A stretch of 28,487 nt of DNA from Methanomethylophilus sp963631655 (GTDB lineage Archaea > Thermoplasmatota > Thermoplasmata > Methanomassiliicoccales > Methanomethylophilaceae). The notes beneath the pieces were generated by a model that was not told the origin of the DNA, ran no database searches, and saw only the letters and a list, made by a program, of their open reading frames with translations. Positions 1 to 7,729 of this stretch are shown in pieces. The position numbers were made by a program, and so were the translations under genes. Each line of letters begins with the position of its first letter. The first letter of the stretch is position 1. Location: the NCBI GenBank assembly GCA_963631655.1, contig CAVGRR010000020.1, positions 1 through 28,487 of the forward strand, written 5' to 3'.

Positions 1-962
1 GGCAGGACGAGCTTCTGATAGGGAGTCTTCTTGCCGGAGTCCACTTTGAATGCATACATATCTATTTTTTCCACAGTATTCGGAACGGTCACGGTTCCAA
101 ATGAGGGATCCTTGATAGGACTCTTGTCCAATCCCCAGGATTTGTAGTCCGTTTCAGAGACCGCATCGGACGCATGAATGTAGAATGCACTCGTACCGAT
201 CGTTTTGACGGTCGAAGGGATGGTTATATCTCCGGCATAATCAAACGCCTGGATCAGTGTGGTCTTGTCCGCATTGTAGAGGATTCCGTTCTCCACAACA
301 AAGTTCTTGTTTTCGTCGGCCACCTTGATCGTCATCGCCAGATGGGGCAGCGCATCATTGCTGATGGTCTCCAGGGATGCGGGCAGTGTGAGTTCCGTCA
401 GGGAATAACAATAAAGGCTGCCGGAATTGCCGAAGGCCCCCTCACCCAAGATTTTCAATCCCTCAGGAAGTTCGATTGTACTGAGAGAACGGCAACCAAT
501 GAATGTCTGCGTACCGATCTTCTCCAATTTGGAGCCGGACTCGAATACCACTGTTTTCAAGTTCACACATTTGAGGAATGCTCCATATACTCCGTAACCG
601 CCGTCAACCAATACCTTTACAGACGCGGGAATTGTCACTTTCGTTATCTTTGAATTATTAGATGCAAATGAACTGCTGATGGAAGTAACCGTGTAATCTT
701 TCTTCTCATGTGTATCGTCGCCCCAGCTCACGGTTCCGGAGATGACTACCTCCTCGCCGGCTGTTGTGGCGAGCTTGTTCGCCCTTGCAGTTCCGTCATC
801 ATAGACATAATATGTGATGGGATCCGTTTCCGTCGGATCCACAGTACCTATTTTGGTTGCAGCGGCAGAGACCTCTTCCCCGTCCACGCAGACATATGCA
901 ATGGAACATAGGACCAACGCCACGACCGCAGCGATCATCGTTGTTTTCATTATCTTTTCCAT
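1..962 (-). CDS. BspA-like leucine-rich-repeat secreted surface protein (partial, C-terminus beyond window)
   Basis: The minus-strand frame is open from an ATG at 962 to the window edge, giving about 320 residues with no stop seen. The N-terminus has a lysine-rich start and a hydrophobic stretch (MKTTMIAAVVALVLC), then an Ala-rich segment ending VSAAA, which reads as a Sec signal peptide. The body carries BspA/LRR_5-type repeats such as LEKIGTQTFIGCRSLSTIEL, LPEGLKILGEGAFGNS and STVKTIGTSAFY, the 'x-I-x-x-x-A-F-x-x-C-x-x-L' pattern of these solenoids. Such proteins are common surface proteins of gut-associated microbes and archaea, and binding or adhesion is inferred only. GGTGA sits just before the ATG at 962; an alternative start is the ATG at 950. 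How it is anchored cannot be seen. Confidence 0.8.
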   Translation of the reverse strand, partial: MEKIMKTTMIAAVVALVLCSIAYVCVDGEEVSAAATKIGTVDPTETDPITYYVYDDGTARANKLATTAGEEVVISGTVSWGDDTHEKKDYTVTSISSSFASNNSKITKVTIPASVKVLVDGGYGVYGAFLKCVNLKTVVFESGSKLEKIGTQTFIGCRSLSTIELPEGLKILGEGAFGNSGSLYCYSLTELTLPASLETISNDALPHLAMTIKVADENKNFVVENGILYNADKTTLIQAFDYAGDITIPSTVKTIGTSAFYIHASDAVSETDYKSWGLDKSPIKDPSFGTVTVPNTVEKIDMYAFKVDSGKKTPYQKLVL

Positions 963-1283
963 GTGTTCACCGTTTTTACACAATTCCAAATCATGCCCGG
1001 CTTCCGTCAAAAAGCGGCATAATATCAATTGGATGCTCAAACCAACAGAAGCGGAAGTATATGAATTGATTACGAAAAAAAGTTAACCCCAGGTAATCCT
1101 GGCATACATCACCAATGTTATAATTTTACATATAAAAATGCAAAAAACCATCTGCTGGCACATATCAGACCAACAATATTATGTAGTCTGCACAGAATTG
1201 TGCAAAAACAAGACCAAACCTTAATGTACGCTCACCCCGTACTTTGTTTAAGATTCAACTAAATACAGTTTCAGTACAGGAGG
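963..1283. other. AT-rich intergenic region between divergent genes
   Basis: About 320 bases separate the minus-strand LRR gene from the plus-strand zinc-ribbon gene. No convincing ORF is present. It holds one copy of the CTGGCACAT motif (1155-1163), a small hairpin CCAGG-taat-CCTGG at 1089-1102, a run of A at 1074-1080 (T on the minus strand), and AT-rich TATA-like stretches around 1119-1136. The promoters of both flanking genes must lie here, but I cannot place them with confidence. Confidence 0.5.
1155..1163 (+). repeat. CTGGCACAT motif, copy 1
   Basis: Exact 9-mer in the intergenic region upstream of the zinc-ribbon gene. Confidence 0.7.
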
Positions 1284-2531
1284 ATGCAGAAGATATCACC
1301 CAATTCAAAAAAGAACAGGAAGATCTCATCTGCGAATCATGACAAGCACCTCTGTCTGAGATGTTTCACTTATTGGGACGGCCCCGATCCCCCCGTCAGG
1401 TGTCCGGGCTGCGGACGTACCGATTGGAACGACGGTTCCTCCTCCGAAAGGGTCTGCAACCGCTGTGCGACGCACTGGGAATCCCAGGACCCCGAATCCC
1501 CCTGCCCCGGATGCGGAACGGTACAGAACATACTTCCCGACGGGAACAGGATCTTCCGCTGCGGCCACTGCGGACGCGTATGGGTACGTTCCAAACCCGG
1601 TTCCCCCGACAAATGCACCTACTGCCGGAACTCCCTTTCCGGCGGAGGGAGGATCTACACCCACACCTGCACCCAATGCAGGCACACCTGGAGGAACGGC
1701 ATCCCCTTCCCTGCCAAATGTCCCTCCTGCAATTCAACCAAATGGAACGAGATCAGCTACCGTCTCCAATGCAAACGCTGCGGCCACAAATGGTTCTCCC
1801 GGAACGGGTCCAGCGACAAAGTGAGGATCTGTCCCCGCTGTAAATCCCCGAAATGGAGGGAGACCACACCTGTCCGCACCTGCGCTTCGTGCGGGAAACT
1901 GTTCGTCGACAACCGTTTCGGCAACGCTGCATTATGTCCTGAATGCAGGGGAGTATCGGGAAACATGCACCACGTGTGCGGGTTCTGTTCGATGGAATGG
2001 GAGACCGCAGATTACTGTTACACCGTATGTCCCAGATGCGGAAAGAACGAGGACAGCACCGATCACTCCGCGGTGCTGTGGGAAAAGGATAATAAAAAAC
2101 TGGTCTACAGCAGCGCTGACTCCTGCGAGACCGTCTATCTTTTCATTGACGGGAAACCTGTATCCGCATCCTGCCTCTATGACACGGTCAATGTGCTGAA
2201 CAGACGTCTGTCCTCGCTGCTGAAGTCGAAAAAGGACAAAGAGACCTCGGAACTGCTGGAAATCTACGCTTCACAGCTCTATGAACACAGGGACGACTAT
2301 CTTTCGGAAGTAGAATACTTCCAGACCAAGCTGGGTCTTTCGGAATTCGATGCCACCGTGCTCGCCGTCCACTTCACAGGGATGAGTCCGGAGGCCATCG
2401 CATTGAAGATGGGGCTCGATTATGAGATCATAAGGGTGTCCTTCGACAGGATCATGGATGCATATTCGCATGTGGGTGTCGTCGTGGACGACACAGTTTA
2501 TACCGAGGACCCGAAGAAGTACTACGAATGA
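1284..2531 (+). CDS. Protein with seven tandem zinc ribbons and a C-terminal LuxR/sigma-like HTH domain
   Basis: Residues 24 to about 254 contain seven consecutive CxxC-x(12-18)-CxxC zinc-ribbon units (the first is C24/C27/C40/C43), many with an aromatic residue after the first knuckle, as in CxxCFTYW, CxxCATHW and CxxCRHTW. The C-terminal 160 residues are cysteine-poor. They end in a segment at about 350-394 (LSEFDATVLAVHFTGMSPEA and following) that resembles a LuxR or sigma region 4 helix-turn-helix. I do not recognise a named family. A nucleic-acid-binding or regulatory role is inferred from the domain types. AGGAGG abuts the ATG with no spacer, which is unusually close, and no alternative start exists nearby. 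The ribbon region is dense in C and G, which creates many spurious open frames on both strands. Confidence 0.75.
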   Translation: MQKISPNSKKNRKISSANHDKHLCLRCFTYWDGPDPPVRCPGCGRTDWNDGSSSERVCNRCATHWESQDPESPCPGCGTVQNILPDGNRIFRCGHCGRVWVRSKPGSPDKCTYCRNSLSGGGRIYTHTCTQCRHTWRNGIPFPAKCPSCNSTKWNEISYRLQCKRCGHKWFSRNGSSDKVRICPRCKSPKWRETTPVRTCASCGKLFVDNRFGNAALCPECRGVSGNMHHVCGFCSMEWETADYCYTVCPRCGKNEDSTDHSAVLWEKDNKKLVYSSADSCETVYLFIDGKPVSASCLYDTVNVLNRRLSSLLKSKKDKETSELLEIYASQLYEHRDDYLSEVEYFQTKLGLSEFDATVLAVHFTGMSPEAIALKMGLDYEIIRVSFDRIMDAYSHVGVVVDDTVYTEDPKKYYE

Positions 2532-2545
2532 TGCAGATCTATGAT

Positions 2546-2554
2546 CTGGCACAT
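2546..2554 (+). repeat. CTGGCACAT motif, copy 2
   Basis: Exact 9-mer 15 bases after the zinc-ribbon gene stop. Confidence 0.7.
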
Positions 2555-2567
2555 TCGATTCTGAATA

Positions 2568-2640
2568 CATATCCCCTCTGAAAGATCCGGTCCTGTACGT
2601 GGGTTAGTGTTATATCGCAACCTCTCCATATCCCCTCTGA
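2568..2640. repeat. Pair of 14-bp direct repeats upstream of the small Zn-ribbon gene
   Basis: CATATCCCCTCTGA occurs at 2568-2581 and again at 2627-2640, 59 bases apart. The second copy ends on the A of the proposed ATG at 2640, and the TATA-like box lies between the copies. It could be a paired operator or a small duplication. Confidence 0.5.
2609..2616 (+). promoter_or_regulatory. TATA-like box for the small Zn-ribbon gene
   Basis: GTTATATC is centred about 27 bases before the ATG at 2640, which has no Shine-Dalgarno. This fits an archaeal promoter giving a leaderless mRNA. Confidence 0.45.
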
Positions 2641-2837
2641 TGTCCCCCGATGTGACAGAACACGACCATTGCCGCTACTGCGGAGATTCCATACCCTCCG
2701 ATCAGGCATACTGCTCTGTCGAATGCTATTACAAGGACCAGGCGGTCAAGAAGAAGGAGAAAATGAAGGAGACCCTTCTTGCCGTCATCGCTTTCGCAGG
2801 CGTGGTCGGGATCCTTCTGGCGGCTTATTTCTTCTGA
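2640..2837 (+). CDS. Small Zn-ribbon protein with C-terminal membrane anchor (DUF2116-like)
   Basis: This 65-residue protein has one zinc-binding unit, CRYCGDSIP followed by YCSVEC, a short charged linker (KKKEKMKE), and a single C-terminal hydrophobic helix (LLAVIAFAGVVGILLAAYFF). A cytoplasmic zinc ribbon ahead of a tail anchor matches the archaeal family known as DUF2116, whose function is unknown. The ATG at 2640 is preferred over the in-frame GTG at 2607 because a TATA-like box sits about 27 bases upstream of the ATG and no ribosome binding site is present. It is not obviously co-transcribed with the genes either side. Confidence 0.7.
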   Translation: MSPDVTEHDHCRYCGDSIPSDQAYCSVECYYKDQAVKKKEKMKETLLAVIAFAGVVGILLAAYFF

Positions 2838-2858
2838 TGCGATCGCGGATCATCCATC

Positions 2859-2867
2859 CTGGCACAT
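2859..2867 (+). repeat. CTGGCACAT motif, copy 3
   Basis: Exact 9-mer 22 bases after the stop of the small Zn-ribbon gene. Confidence 0.7.
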
Positions 2868-2940
2868 TATGAAAAAACGGTTCTCTAAGTGCTGATCTGA
2901 CGTCGATCTGTACTGAACACAGGTTTATGTGGAATCGTAG

Positions 2941-2955
2941 AATATATATTATATC
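2941..2955 (+). promoter_or_regulatory. TATA box for the two-gene unit at 2976
   Basis: AATATATATTATATC lies 21-35 bases before the GTG at 2976. This is the expected place for an archaeal TATA box driving a leaderless or very short-leader mRNA. Confidence 0.55.
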
Positions 2956-2975
2956 CGCACGCGAATAGTAATAAC

Positions 2976-3848
2976 GTGAATGCAGGAAAGTTAATCGCAC
3001 AGATAGCCGTCCTTGCTATTGTCGTCTACTGCTGTTACGGGGCCATCGTCCAGGCCATCCCTCTGGGCATTTCTTCCACCGAAGATGCGTTCCAGGTCAA
3101 CAACATGGAGGTCAACACCAGCACGGACGGATTGGAACTGACAGTCAACTTCAAGGGAAGCGTCACATCCGGCCTTCCCCAGGACGTGGACGACGTCACC
3201 GTTACCATCTCCATCGGCGATAAAGAGGAAAGACTCAATCTGGCTTCGGTGGACGTGGGTTCGCTGAAGGCCAAATCGACCACGGACATCACGACCACGC
3301 AGACGATCCCCACCTATGCGGTATTGGCGTACGGTGTGGATGTGGATGAATCGGGAACGCTGACCGTTCCTCTTGTGCTCGAGTTCACGTTCAAGTACAT
3401 GAAATGGCAGGGATCCTACCTCGTTGATATGGGTGTGGGGGTCAAACAGGACCTCAAGATGGTCACCGGCGCCACCCTCCCGAAGGTTGAGCTCGGTGAC
3501 AACAACAGTGCCAGGATCTCCATGTCCCTGGACAGCTCTGCCGCGGACAACCCCCTCCTGAACGCCGTCATCGACCAGCTCAACAACCTCGACAAGAAGA
3601 ATTATGAACTGGCCTGCGGCGATGCCAAAGTGGTGTTCAAGACCGATACCCATGATTCTAAGGCCGACCTTTCGATGGAATTCGTCGGCAATGCCACCGA
3701 AAATGCCGCGGACCTTATGAGATCGAGCCTTGATGAGAACGGTTCCCTGACCCTGACGTTTGAAGGAAAGGAGTACACACTCGAAAAAGAGAACGCTGAA
3801 ACGTTCATCTCGCTCGTCGACCGCATCTATTCGGAGGCATCGGCATGA
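2976..3848 (+). CDS. Membrane-anchored extracytoplasmic protein of unknown function
   Basis: This 290-residue protein has an N-terminal hydrophobic segment at about residues 7-29 (IAQIAVLAIVVYCCYGAIVQ), either an uncleaved anchor or a signal peptide. A beta-rich, Thr/Asp/Val-rich remainder (for example LELTVNFKGSVTSG, VDDVTVTISIG, SLTLTFEGKEYTL) suggests beta-sandwich domains outside the membrane. I do not recognise a family. Translation probably starts at the GTG at 2976, since a strong TATA box precedes it and no Shine-Dalgarno is seen. Its stop overlaps the next gene's start as ATGA, so the two are very likely co-expressed and may act together. Confidence 0.7.
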   Translation: MNAGKLIAQIAVLAIVVYCCYGAIVQAIPLGISSTEDAFQVNNMEVNTSTDGLELTVNFKGSVTSGLPQDVDDVTVTISIGDKEERLNLASVDVGSLKAKSTTDITTTQTIPTYAVLAYGVDVDESGTLTVPLVLEFTFKYMKWQGSYLVDMGVGVKQDLKMVTGATLPKVELGDNNSARISMSLDSSAADNPLLNAVIDQLNNLDKKNYELACGDAKVVFKTDTHDSKADLSMEFVGNATENAADLMRSSLDENGSLTLTFEGKEYTLEKENAETFISLVDRIYSEASA

Positions 3849-4411
3849 GCAAGACCGAAGACGCAGAAAAGCTCACGAAGGAGGACAAGAAGTACCTCAA
3901 CAGCAAGAAGAGGATGATCTCCGCGATCACCACTTCGGTCATTGAATACATTCTCATCTTCATCGTGATGCTGGCACTTACATCATATCTGCAGAACGGG
4001 AACCTGGATAACTTCTCGAAGGATATGGAACATCTCTCCGACTGGTTCCAGCCCGGAGGAATGCTGTTCAACGCGATCGTCGGTTTCCTGCCCATCGTCG
4101 TGCTCCGCAGCCTCGGACAGTATTTCGGGGTCGGGACATACGGAAAGATGTGCTTCGGCATCGGTATGTGCATCGCCATCATCGTGTGGCTGAACCTCAT
4201 CATGTCGGGAGCATCCACCTCCCTGGAACTCCCGTCCGTGTTCAATGGAATGGGTCTTGACAGTCTGACCATCGGTATCGAGGGACTTTCCAAGTTCATC
4301 ACCATGGTGATGCTGTTCAGCATCCTGATCCCCATCGGGGAGTTCGCCGGTGCCCGCAAGAAACACAACGCGGCCCAGGCAAAGAAGGAAAGACTGAAGG
4401 CGGAGGATTAA
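3845..4411 (+). CDS. Four-helix integral membrane protein of unknown function
   Basis: This 188-residue protein has charged ends (N-terminal KTEDAEKLTKEDKKY, C-terminal KKHNAAQAKKERLK) and four predicted membrane segments at about residues 24-50, 71-91, 100-121 and 148-170. I do not recognise a family. Its ATG overlaps the stop of the preceding exported protein by four bases (ATGA), which suggests a translationally coupled pair forming one membrane unit. Its TAA stop overlaps the stop of the convergent folP gene (shared bases 4408-4411), leaving no intergenic space. Confidence 0.7.
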   Translation: MSKTEDAEKLTKEDKKYLNSKKRMISAITTSVIEYILIFIVMLALTSYLQNGNLDNFSKDMEHLSDWFQPGGMLFNAIVGFLPIVVLRSLGQYFGVGTYGKMCFGIGMCIAIIVWLNLIMSGASTSLELPSVFNGMGLDSLTIGIEGLSKFITMVMLFSILIPIGEFAGARKKHNAAQAKKERLKAED

Positions 4412-5199
4412 GCGAATCTGCGTGCGACGCAGGCCACATTGTGGACCCTGAGGATGTCCGCACCACTTTGAGCGGCAAGGACACAGACGTCCGCGGTGGC
4501 CTCGTCCACATCCCTTCCCGGATAAACCTCTTTGACAAATCTCTTCCTCGAAGGTCCGATGAGGACCGGGTATTTTCCCAGAGAGTATACGGAACTATGG
4601 CGGACCATGTTCATGCACTGTTCCGTGGTGGTCCCGAACCCCAGCCCGGGATCGAGGATTATGTTCTTTTCCTTCACGCCGGCGTCCAATGCGCGGTCGA
4701 CGAGTTCTTTCAAACGGGAAACGACATGATCTATTCCGTCGCCCGGCATGAACTCTGTTTTGAATGTCCCAGATGTACCGAAACTGTTCATCAGGATGAT
4801 CGGGACATCGAGTTCGGCGGCGGTCTCCGCCATCAGCGGATCGGCCAGCGAACTGACGTCGTTGATGATCGTAGCGCCTGCCTCCACGGAGGCACGGGCC
4901 ACGGACGCCTTCATGGTGTCCACGGATATCGGAACGGAAACAGAGCCTGCAAAAGCCTTCAGGGCCGGGATCACGCGGGAAAGTTCATCTTCCTCGCTCA
5001 CAGGTGTGGCCCCGGGACGGGTAGATTCTCCCCCGATGTCGATCATATCGGCACCATGTGCCAGCATCGAAAAAACGTGTTCGCGGGCGGCATCCGGGGA
5101 GTTCCATCTGCCTCCGTCTGAGAAAGAATCGGGGGTTACGTTGAGAATCCCCATCAGCGCGGGACGGTCCCCGCGCCGATAGGGAGAAGGGTTTATCAT
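4408..5199 (-). CDS. folP: Dihydropteroate synthase
   Basis: This 263-residue TIM-barrel enzyme joins a pterin pyrophosphate to an aminobenzoate-type acceptor in folate-like coenzyme synthesis. Family motifs are all present: MGILNVTPDSFSDGG near residue 16, DIGGESTRPGA near 54, NDVSS, LDPGLGFG, GPSRKRF, and the C-terminal LRVHNV with the conserved Arg and His. In a methanogen the natural product may belong to tetrahydromethanopterin or folate metabolism, and the sequence does not settle which. The ATG overlaps the stop of the upstream Fe-S protein gene as ATGA, so it is the third gene of the larA-like / Fe-S / folP operon. One CTGGCACAT motif lies inside it, encoding Leu-Ala-His. Confidence 0.92.
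   Translation of the reverse strand: MINPSPYRRGDRPALMGILNVTPDSFSDGGRWNSPDAAREHVFSMLAHGADMIDIGGESTRPGATPVSEEDELSRVIPALKAFAGSVSVPISVDTMKASVARASVEAGATIINDVSSLADPLMAETAAELDVPIILMNSFGTSGTFKTEFMPGDGIDHVVSRLKELVDRALDAGVKEKNIILDPGLGFGTTTEQCMNMVRHSSVYSLGKYPVLIGPSRKRFVKEVYPGRDVDEATADVCVLAAQSGADILRVHNVACVARRFA
5056..5064 (-). repeat. CTGGCACAT motif, copy 4
   Basis: Inside folP, sense orientation, encoding Leu-Ala-His. Confidence 0.6.
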
Positions 5200-6308
5200 A
5201 AATGCTGGTCCACCAGCTCCGTCAGGTCGACGACCTTGATCTTACGGTCGCCCACCTGTGCCGCGAGGTTCGTGACACAGAACGGGCAGGTGGTGATGAG
5301 CAGGTCCGCGAACTCGGCCTCGTCGAGACGGGTCTCGGCGATCTCAGCGGACTCCTTGGGGTATGCCGCACGGACCCCTCCTCCGCCACCGCAGCAGTGG
5401 CTGAGGTTCCTGCTGTACTTCATCTCGCGGAAGTCGACACCGGGGAACTTCTTGATGACATCCCTGGGGGCGTCGTAGACCTCGCAGTGCCTGCCGAGGT
5501 GGCAGGGATCATGGTAGGTCACGGTGACATCGCCGAGGGAGCTCAGCTTGATGTCCTGCCTGGCGAGGAACTCGGTCATGTGGAGGACCTCGAAGGGCAC
5601 CTTCACGTGTTTGGGATATTCGATCTTAAACATCCGGTAACATCCGGCACAGGAAAGTACGAGAGTCTTCACGCCGAGCTTCACGATTTCGTCCACGTTC
5701 TTCTGGTAGATCTTCACGAGATCCTCCTCGGACCAGCCGACGCGACCCATGACGGAACCGCAGCAGATCTCGGGCAGGGTGGTGAAATCCACGTTGAGCT
5801 TCTTCAGGATGGAAAGCGAGGCATCGGCGGTCTTGGTCGCCCTGTAGGTGGCGGTACATCCCGCAAAGTATGCGACAGGCGCATTGTGGGGCTTGTAGCC
5901 CTTCTTGGCGAACACTTCGGCAACGGACTCCTTCTCTGCGAAGGGGTTGTTGTAGTTCAGAATGTTCTCGCACATCGTCTTGTGCTTGGGCAGGATGTGT
6001 CCGTTGGCCACAAGGTCCGCACGTGCAAGTTCGATGATATCCACGATCTTGACCTTGGAGGGACAGCGCCTGACGCAGTCCGCACAGGTGGTGCAGGTGT
6101 ACATGCTCTGTACCACTGAGGGATCCGCCTTCAGCTGTCCGGTGGCGAGACCGTAGGTCATGACGATACGGCCTCTGGAGAGGTCGGTATCCCAGTTGAT
6201 TGCCTTGAAAGAGGGGCACACGCTCTTACAAAACCCGCACATGGTGCAGGAGGAGAGTGCCGCTTTGATCATATCGATATTTTTGGTTGTGAACACCGCG
6301 CTGCTCAT
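5196..6308 (-). CDS. HdrD/GlpC-like Fe-S oxidoreductase subunit (two 4Fe-4S, two CCG domains)
   Basis: This 370-residue protein starts with two ferredoxin clusters, C21/C24/C27/C31-P and C72/C75/C78/C82-P. Two CCG cysteine-rich domains follow: GCTATYR ... ICCGSV ... CAGC, then HDPCHLG ... HCCGGGGG ... CPFC. This order is shared by HdrD (CoM-S-S-CoB heterodisulfide reductase), GlpC and lactate/glycolate oxidase Fe-S subunits. In Methanomassiliicoccales HdrD is proposed to work with the Fpo-like complex, so heterodisulfide reduction is possible, while the larA-like neighbour would fit 2-hydroxyacid oxidation. The ATG at 6308 is preceded by GGAGTGA, six bases downstream of the larA stop. A longer open frame reaching 7589 is only an out-of-frame reading of the larA-like gene. 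Confidence 0.88.
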   Translation of the reverse strand: MSSAVFTTKNIDMIKAALSSCTMCGFCKSVCPSFKAINWDTDLSRGRIVMTYGLATGQLKADPSVVQSMYTCTTCADCVRRCPSKVKIVDIIELARADLVANGHILPKHKTMCENILNYNNPFAEKESVAEVFAKKGYKPHNAPVAYFAGCTATYRATKTADASLSILKKLNVDFTTLPEICCGSVMGRVGWSEEDLVKIYQKNVDEIVKLGVKTLVLSCAGCYRMFKIEYPKHVKVPFEVLHMTEFLARQDIKLSSLGDVTVTYHDPCHLGRHCEVYDAPRDVIKKFPGVDFREMKYSRNLSHCCGGGGGVRAAYPKESAEIAETRLDEAEFADLLITTCPFCVTNLAAQVGDRKIKVVDLTELVDQHL

Positions 6309-6313
6309 TTTAA

Positions 6314-7558
6314 TCACTCCAAGGGACGGGGGATGGTCACACTGCCTTCCATGAAGACCATGACTTTGGCTTTGGGATCGGCGGCAAGGGCGTCGTCGAC
6401 CGCTTCCTGTACGGTCTTGTAGGGAGTCATGTTGGCCGAACTGATGATCTCGGGATCGAGGTCGGTGACCGCGCAGATCTTTGCCCAGGTCGCGATCTCC
6501 GCCATCTTGGCGGCCTTGTGATATCCGAGTTTGTATCCTTTCTTGATGTTGTCGATGACGACGTTGGGGTCTTTGGAGGTGGACAGGAGTTTGAGGAAGT
6601 TGTCGCTTCCGGTACCCTCCCTGCACTTGGAGACCATGATGATGGTTCCTCCCTTCTTGAGGGCCCACTTCCCGTTGTCGAGGGCCTTCTGGGACTGATA
6701 GAGGTCGACATCCATGGGGTAGGGCGCCACACTGACGACGACATCCGCCTTGTATGGAACGGGGACGATGAAGACCTCTTCTCCCCACTTGACGGCCTGT
6801 GCGAAGGCCATGTTGAGGTCTCCGGCGGCGCACTTGTAGATGTTGTGGTGCCTGTCCATGACGACCTGGGCGGAGAAGATCTTCTTTCCCTTGACGACCT
6901 CGAGCGCGTCCATCATATCCTCGTGGACAGGATTTCCGGACAGTGCCAGGGCCTGGGCCTCCATGCCGACGGCCATCTTGTGGTTGGCCTCGACGGTACG
7001 ATAGGATGCGACTCCGGGGAGGAAGGACTTCCTTCCGCCGGTCCATCCCGCGAAGTAGTGGGGTTCGACACTGGTGATGACCATGAGACGGTCCGCGTCG
7101 ACGGCGATCTTGTTGACCTCCATCGGGGTTCCGTTCTTGGAGGTCCCGAGGTTGACGCATTCGGAGGTCTTCGCATCGTGGACGATGATCCTGTCCCTGA
7201 GCTCTTCGAGGTGTTTTCCGAAGATGTTGAGGTACTCCTCCTCGGTCGGTGCCCTGTGGGTTCCGGTGGCGATGAGGTACCTGGCGGACCTGAGGTCCAT
7301 CCTGGCGGCGAGGGCGTCGAGAACGGCTGCGGTGGGGGTGGGGCGGGTACCGTCGTTGACGATGACGACGATGTCCTTTCCGCCTTCGAGGAACGCCTCG
7401 AGGGAAGGGTATCCGAGAGGGGCGTCGAGGGCCTTGTTCAACACTTCGCTGGTGGGAGCACACACCACTTCCTTGGGGTAGTATGTCCCGGCGAAGTTCG
7501 CATCGGGGATGTTCACCTTCTGCGATCCGTCCTTGCCGTATCTGATGTCCACGATCAT
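6314..7558 (-). CDS. larA: Lactate racemase-like (LarA family) nickel-pincer enzyme
   Basis: This 414-residue protein carries the LarA active-site pattern. GTHRAP contains H101, PHYFAGWTGGRKSFLPG contains H167 and K177, and EANH contains H193. The spacing of these residues matches His108, His174, Lys184 and His200 of the Lactiplantibacillus plantarum enzyme with a constant offset of seven. Lys184 there holds the nickel pincer nucleotide. DGTRPTP near residue 70 is also typical. Many LarA homologues act on 2-hydroxyacids other than lactate, so the substrate is open. The cofactor genes larB, larC and larE are not in the window. It is the first gene of a minus-strand operon with the HdrD-like Fe-S protein and folP. 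Confidence 0.87.
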   Translation of the reverse strand: MIVDIRYGKDGSQKVNIPDANFAGTYYPKEVVCAPTSEVLNKALDAPLGYPSLEAFLEGGKDIVVIVNDGTRPTPTAAVLDALAARMDLRSARYLIATGTHRAPTEEEYLNIFGKHLEELRDRIIVHDAKTSECVNLGTSKNGTPMEVNKIAVDADRLMVITSVEPHYFAGWTGGRKSFLPGVASYRTVEANHKMAVGMEAQALALSGNPVHEDMMDALEVVKGKKIFSAQVVMDRHHNIYKCAAGDLNMAFAQAVKWGEEVFIVPVPYKADVVVSVAPYPMDVDLYQSQKALDNGKWALKKGGTIIMVSKCREGTGSDNFLKLLSTSKDPNVVIDNIKKGYKLGYHKAAKMAEIATWAKICAVTDLDPEIISSANMTPYKTVQEAVDDALAADPKAKVMVFMEGSVTIPRPLE

Positions 7559-7588
7559 TTCTATCAGTCGGGTTATCCCTTGTCTTCA

Positions 7589-7598
7589 CTTATAAGTA
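7589..7598 (-). promoter_or_regulatory. TATA-like box for the larA-like operon
   Basis: On the minus strand AATACTTATAAG is centred about 35 bases before the ATG at 7558, implying a leader of roughly ten bases. No clear Shine-Dalgarno is present. Confidence 0.4.
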
Positions 7599-7658
7599 TT
7601 TGCGCATGTACGCGCGTTCTATTACGAAATTCGTATCCAGGCTGTCGGGACATATTGA

Positions 7659-7667
7659 ATGTGCCAG
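7659..7667 (-). repeat. CTGGCACAT motif, copy 5
   Basis: In the intergenic region between the divergent larA-like and thiL genes. Confidence 0.7.
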
Positions 7668-7729
7668 ATGTGGGATTCTCTCATATCCGTATCGAAAACA
7701 GTTTTATCGATAGTTGCGATGAGGTGCAT

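Noticed and set aside
1326..1966. Several frames of 60-160 codons overlapping the zinc-ribbon gene on both strands
   Set aside because: Their composition is low-complexity (Pro/Thr/Arg or Gly/Val), which is expected as shadows of a cysteine- and proline-rich coding region.
5196..7589. A 797-codon minus-strand open frame that could look like a fusion ending in the Fe-S protein
   Set aside because: The first 430 codons are an Arg/Gly/His-rich out-of-frame reading of the larA-like gene. The real start, with a ribosome binding site, is the ATG at 6308.
6518..7729. Long plus-strand extension upstream of thiL
   Set aside because: It is antisense to the larA-like gene and of abnormal composition. 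thiL homology begins at the ATG at 7730, which has its own ribosome binding site.
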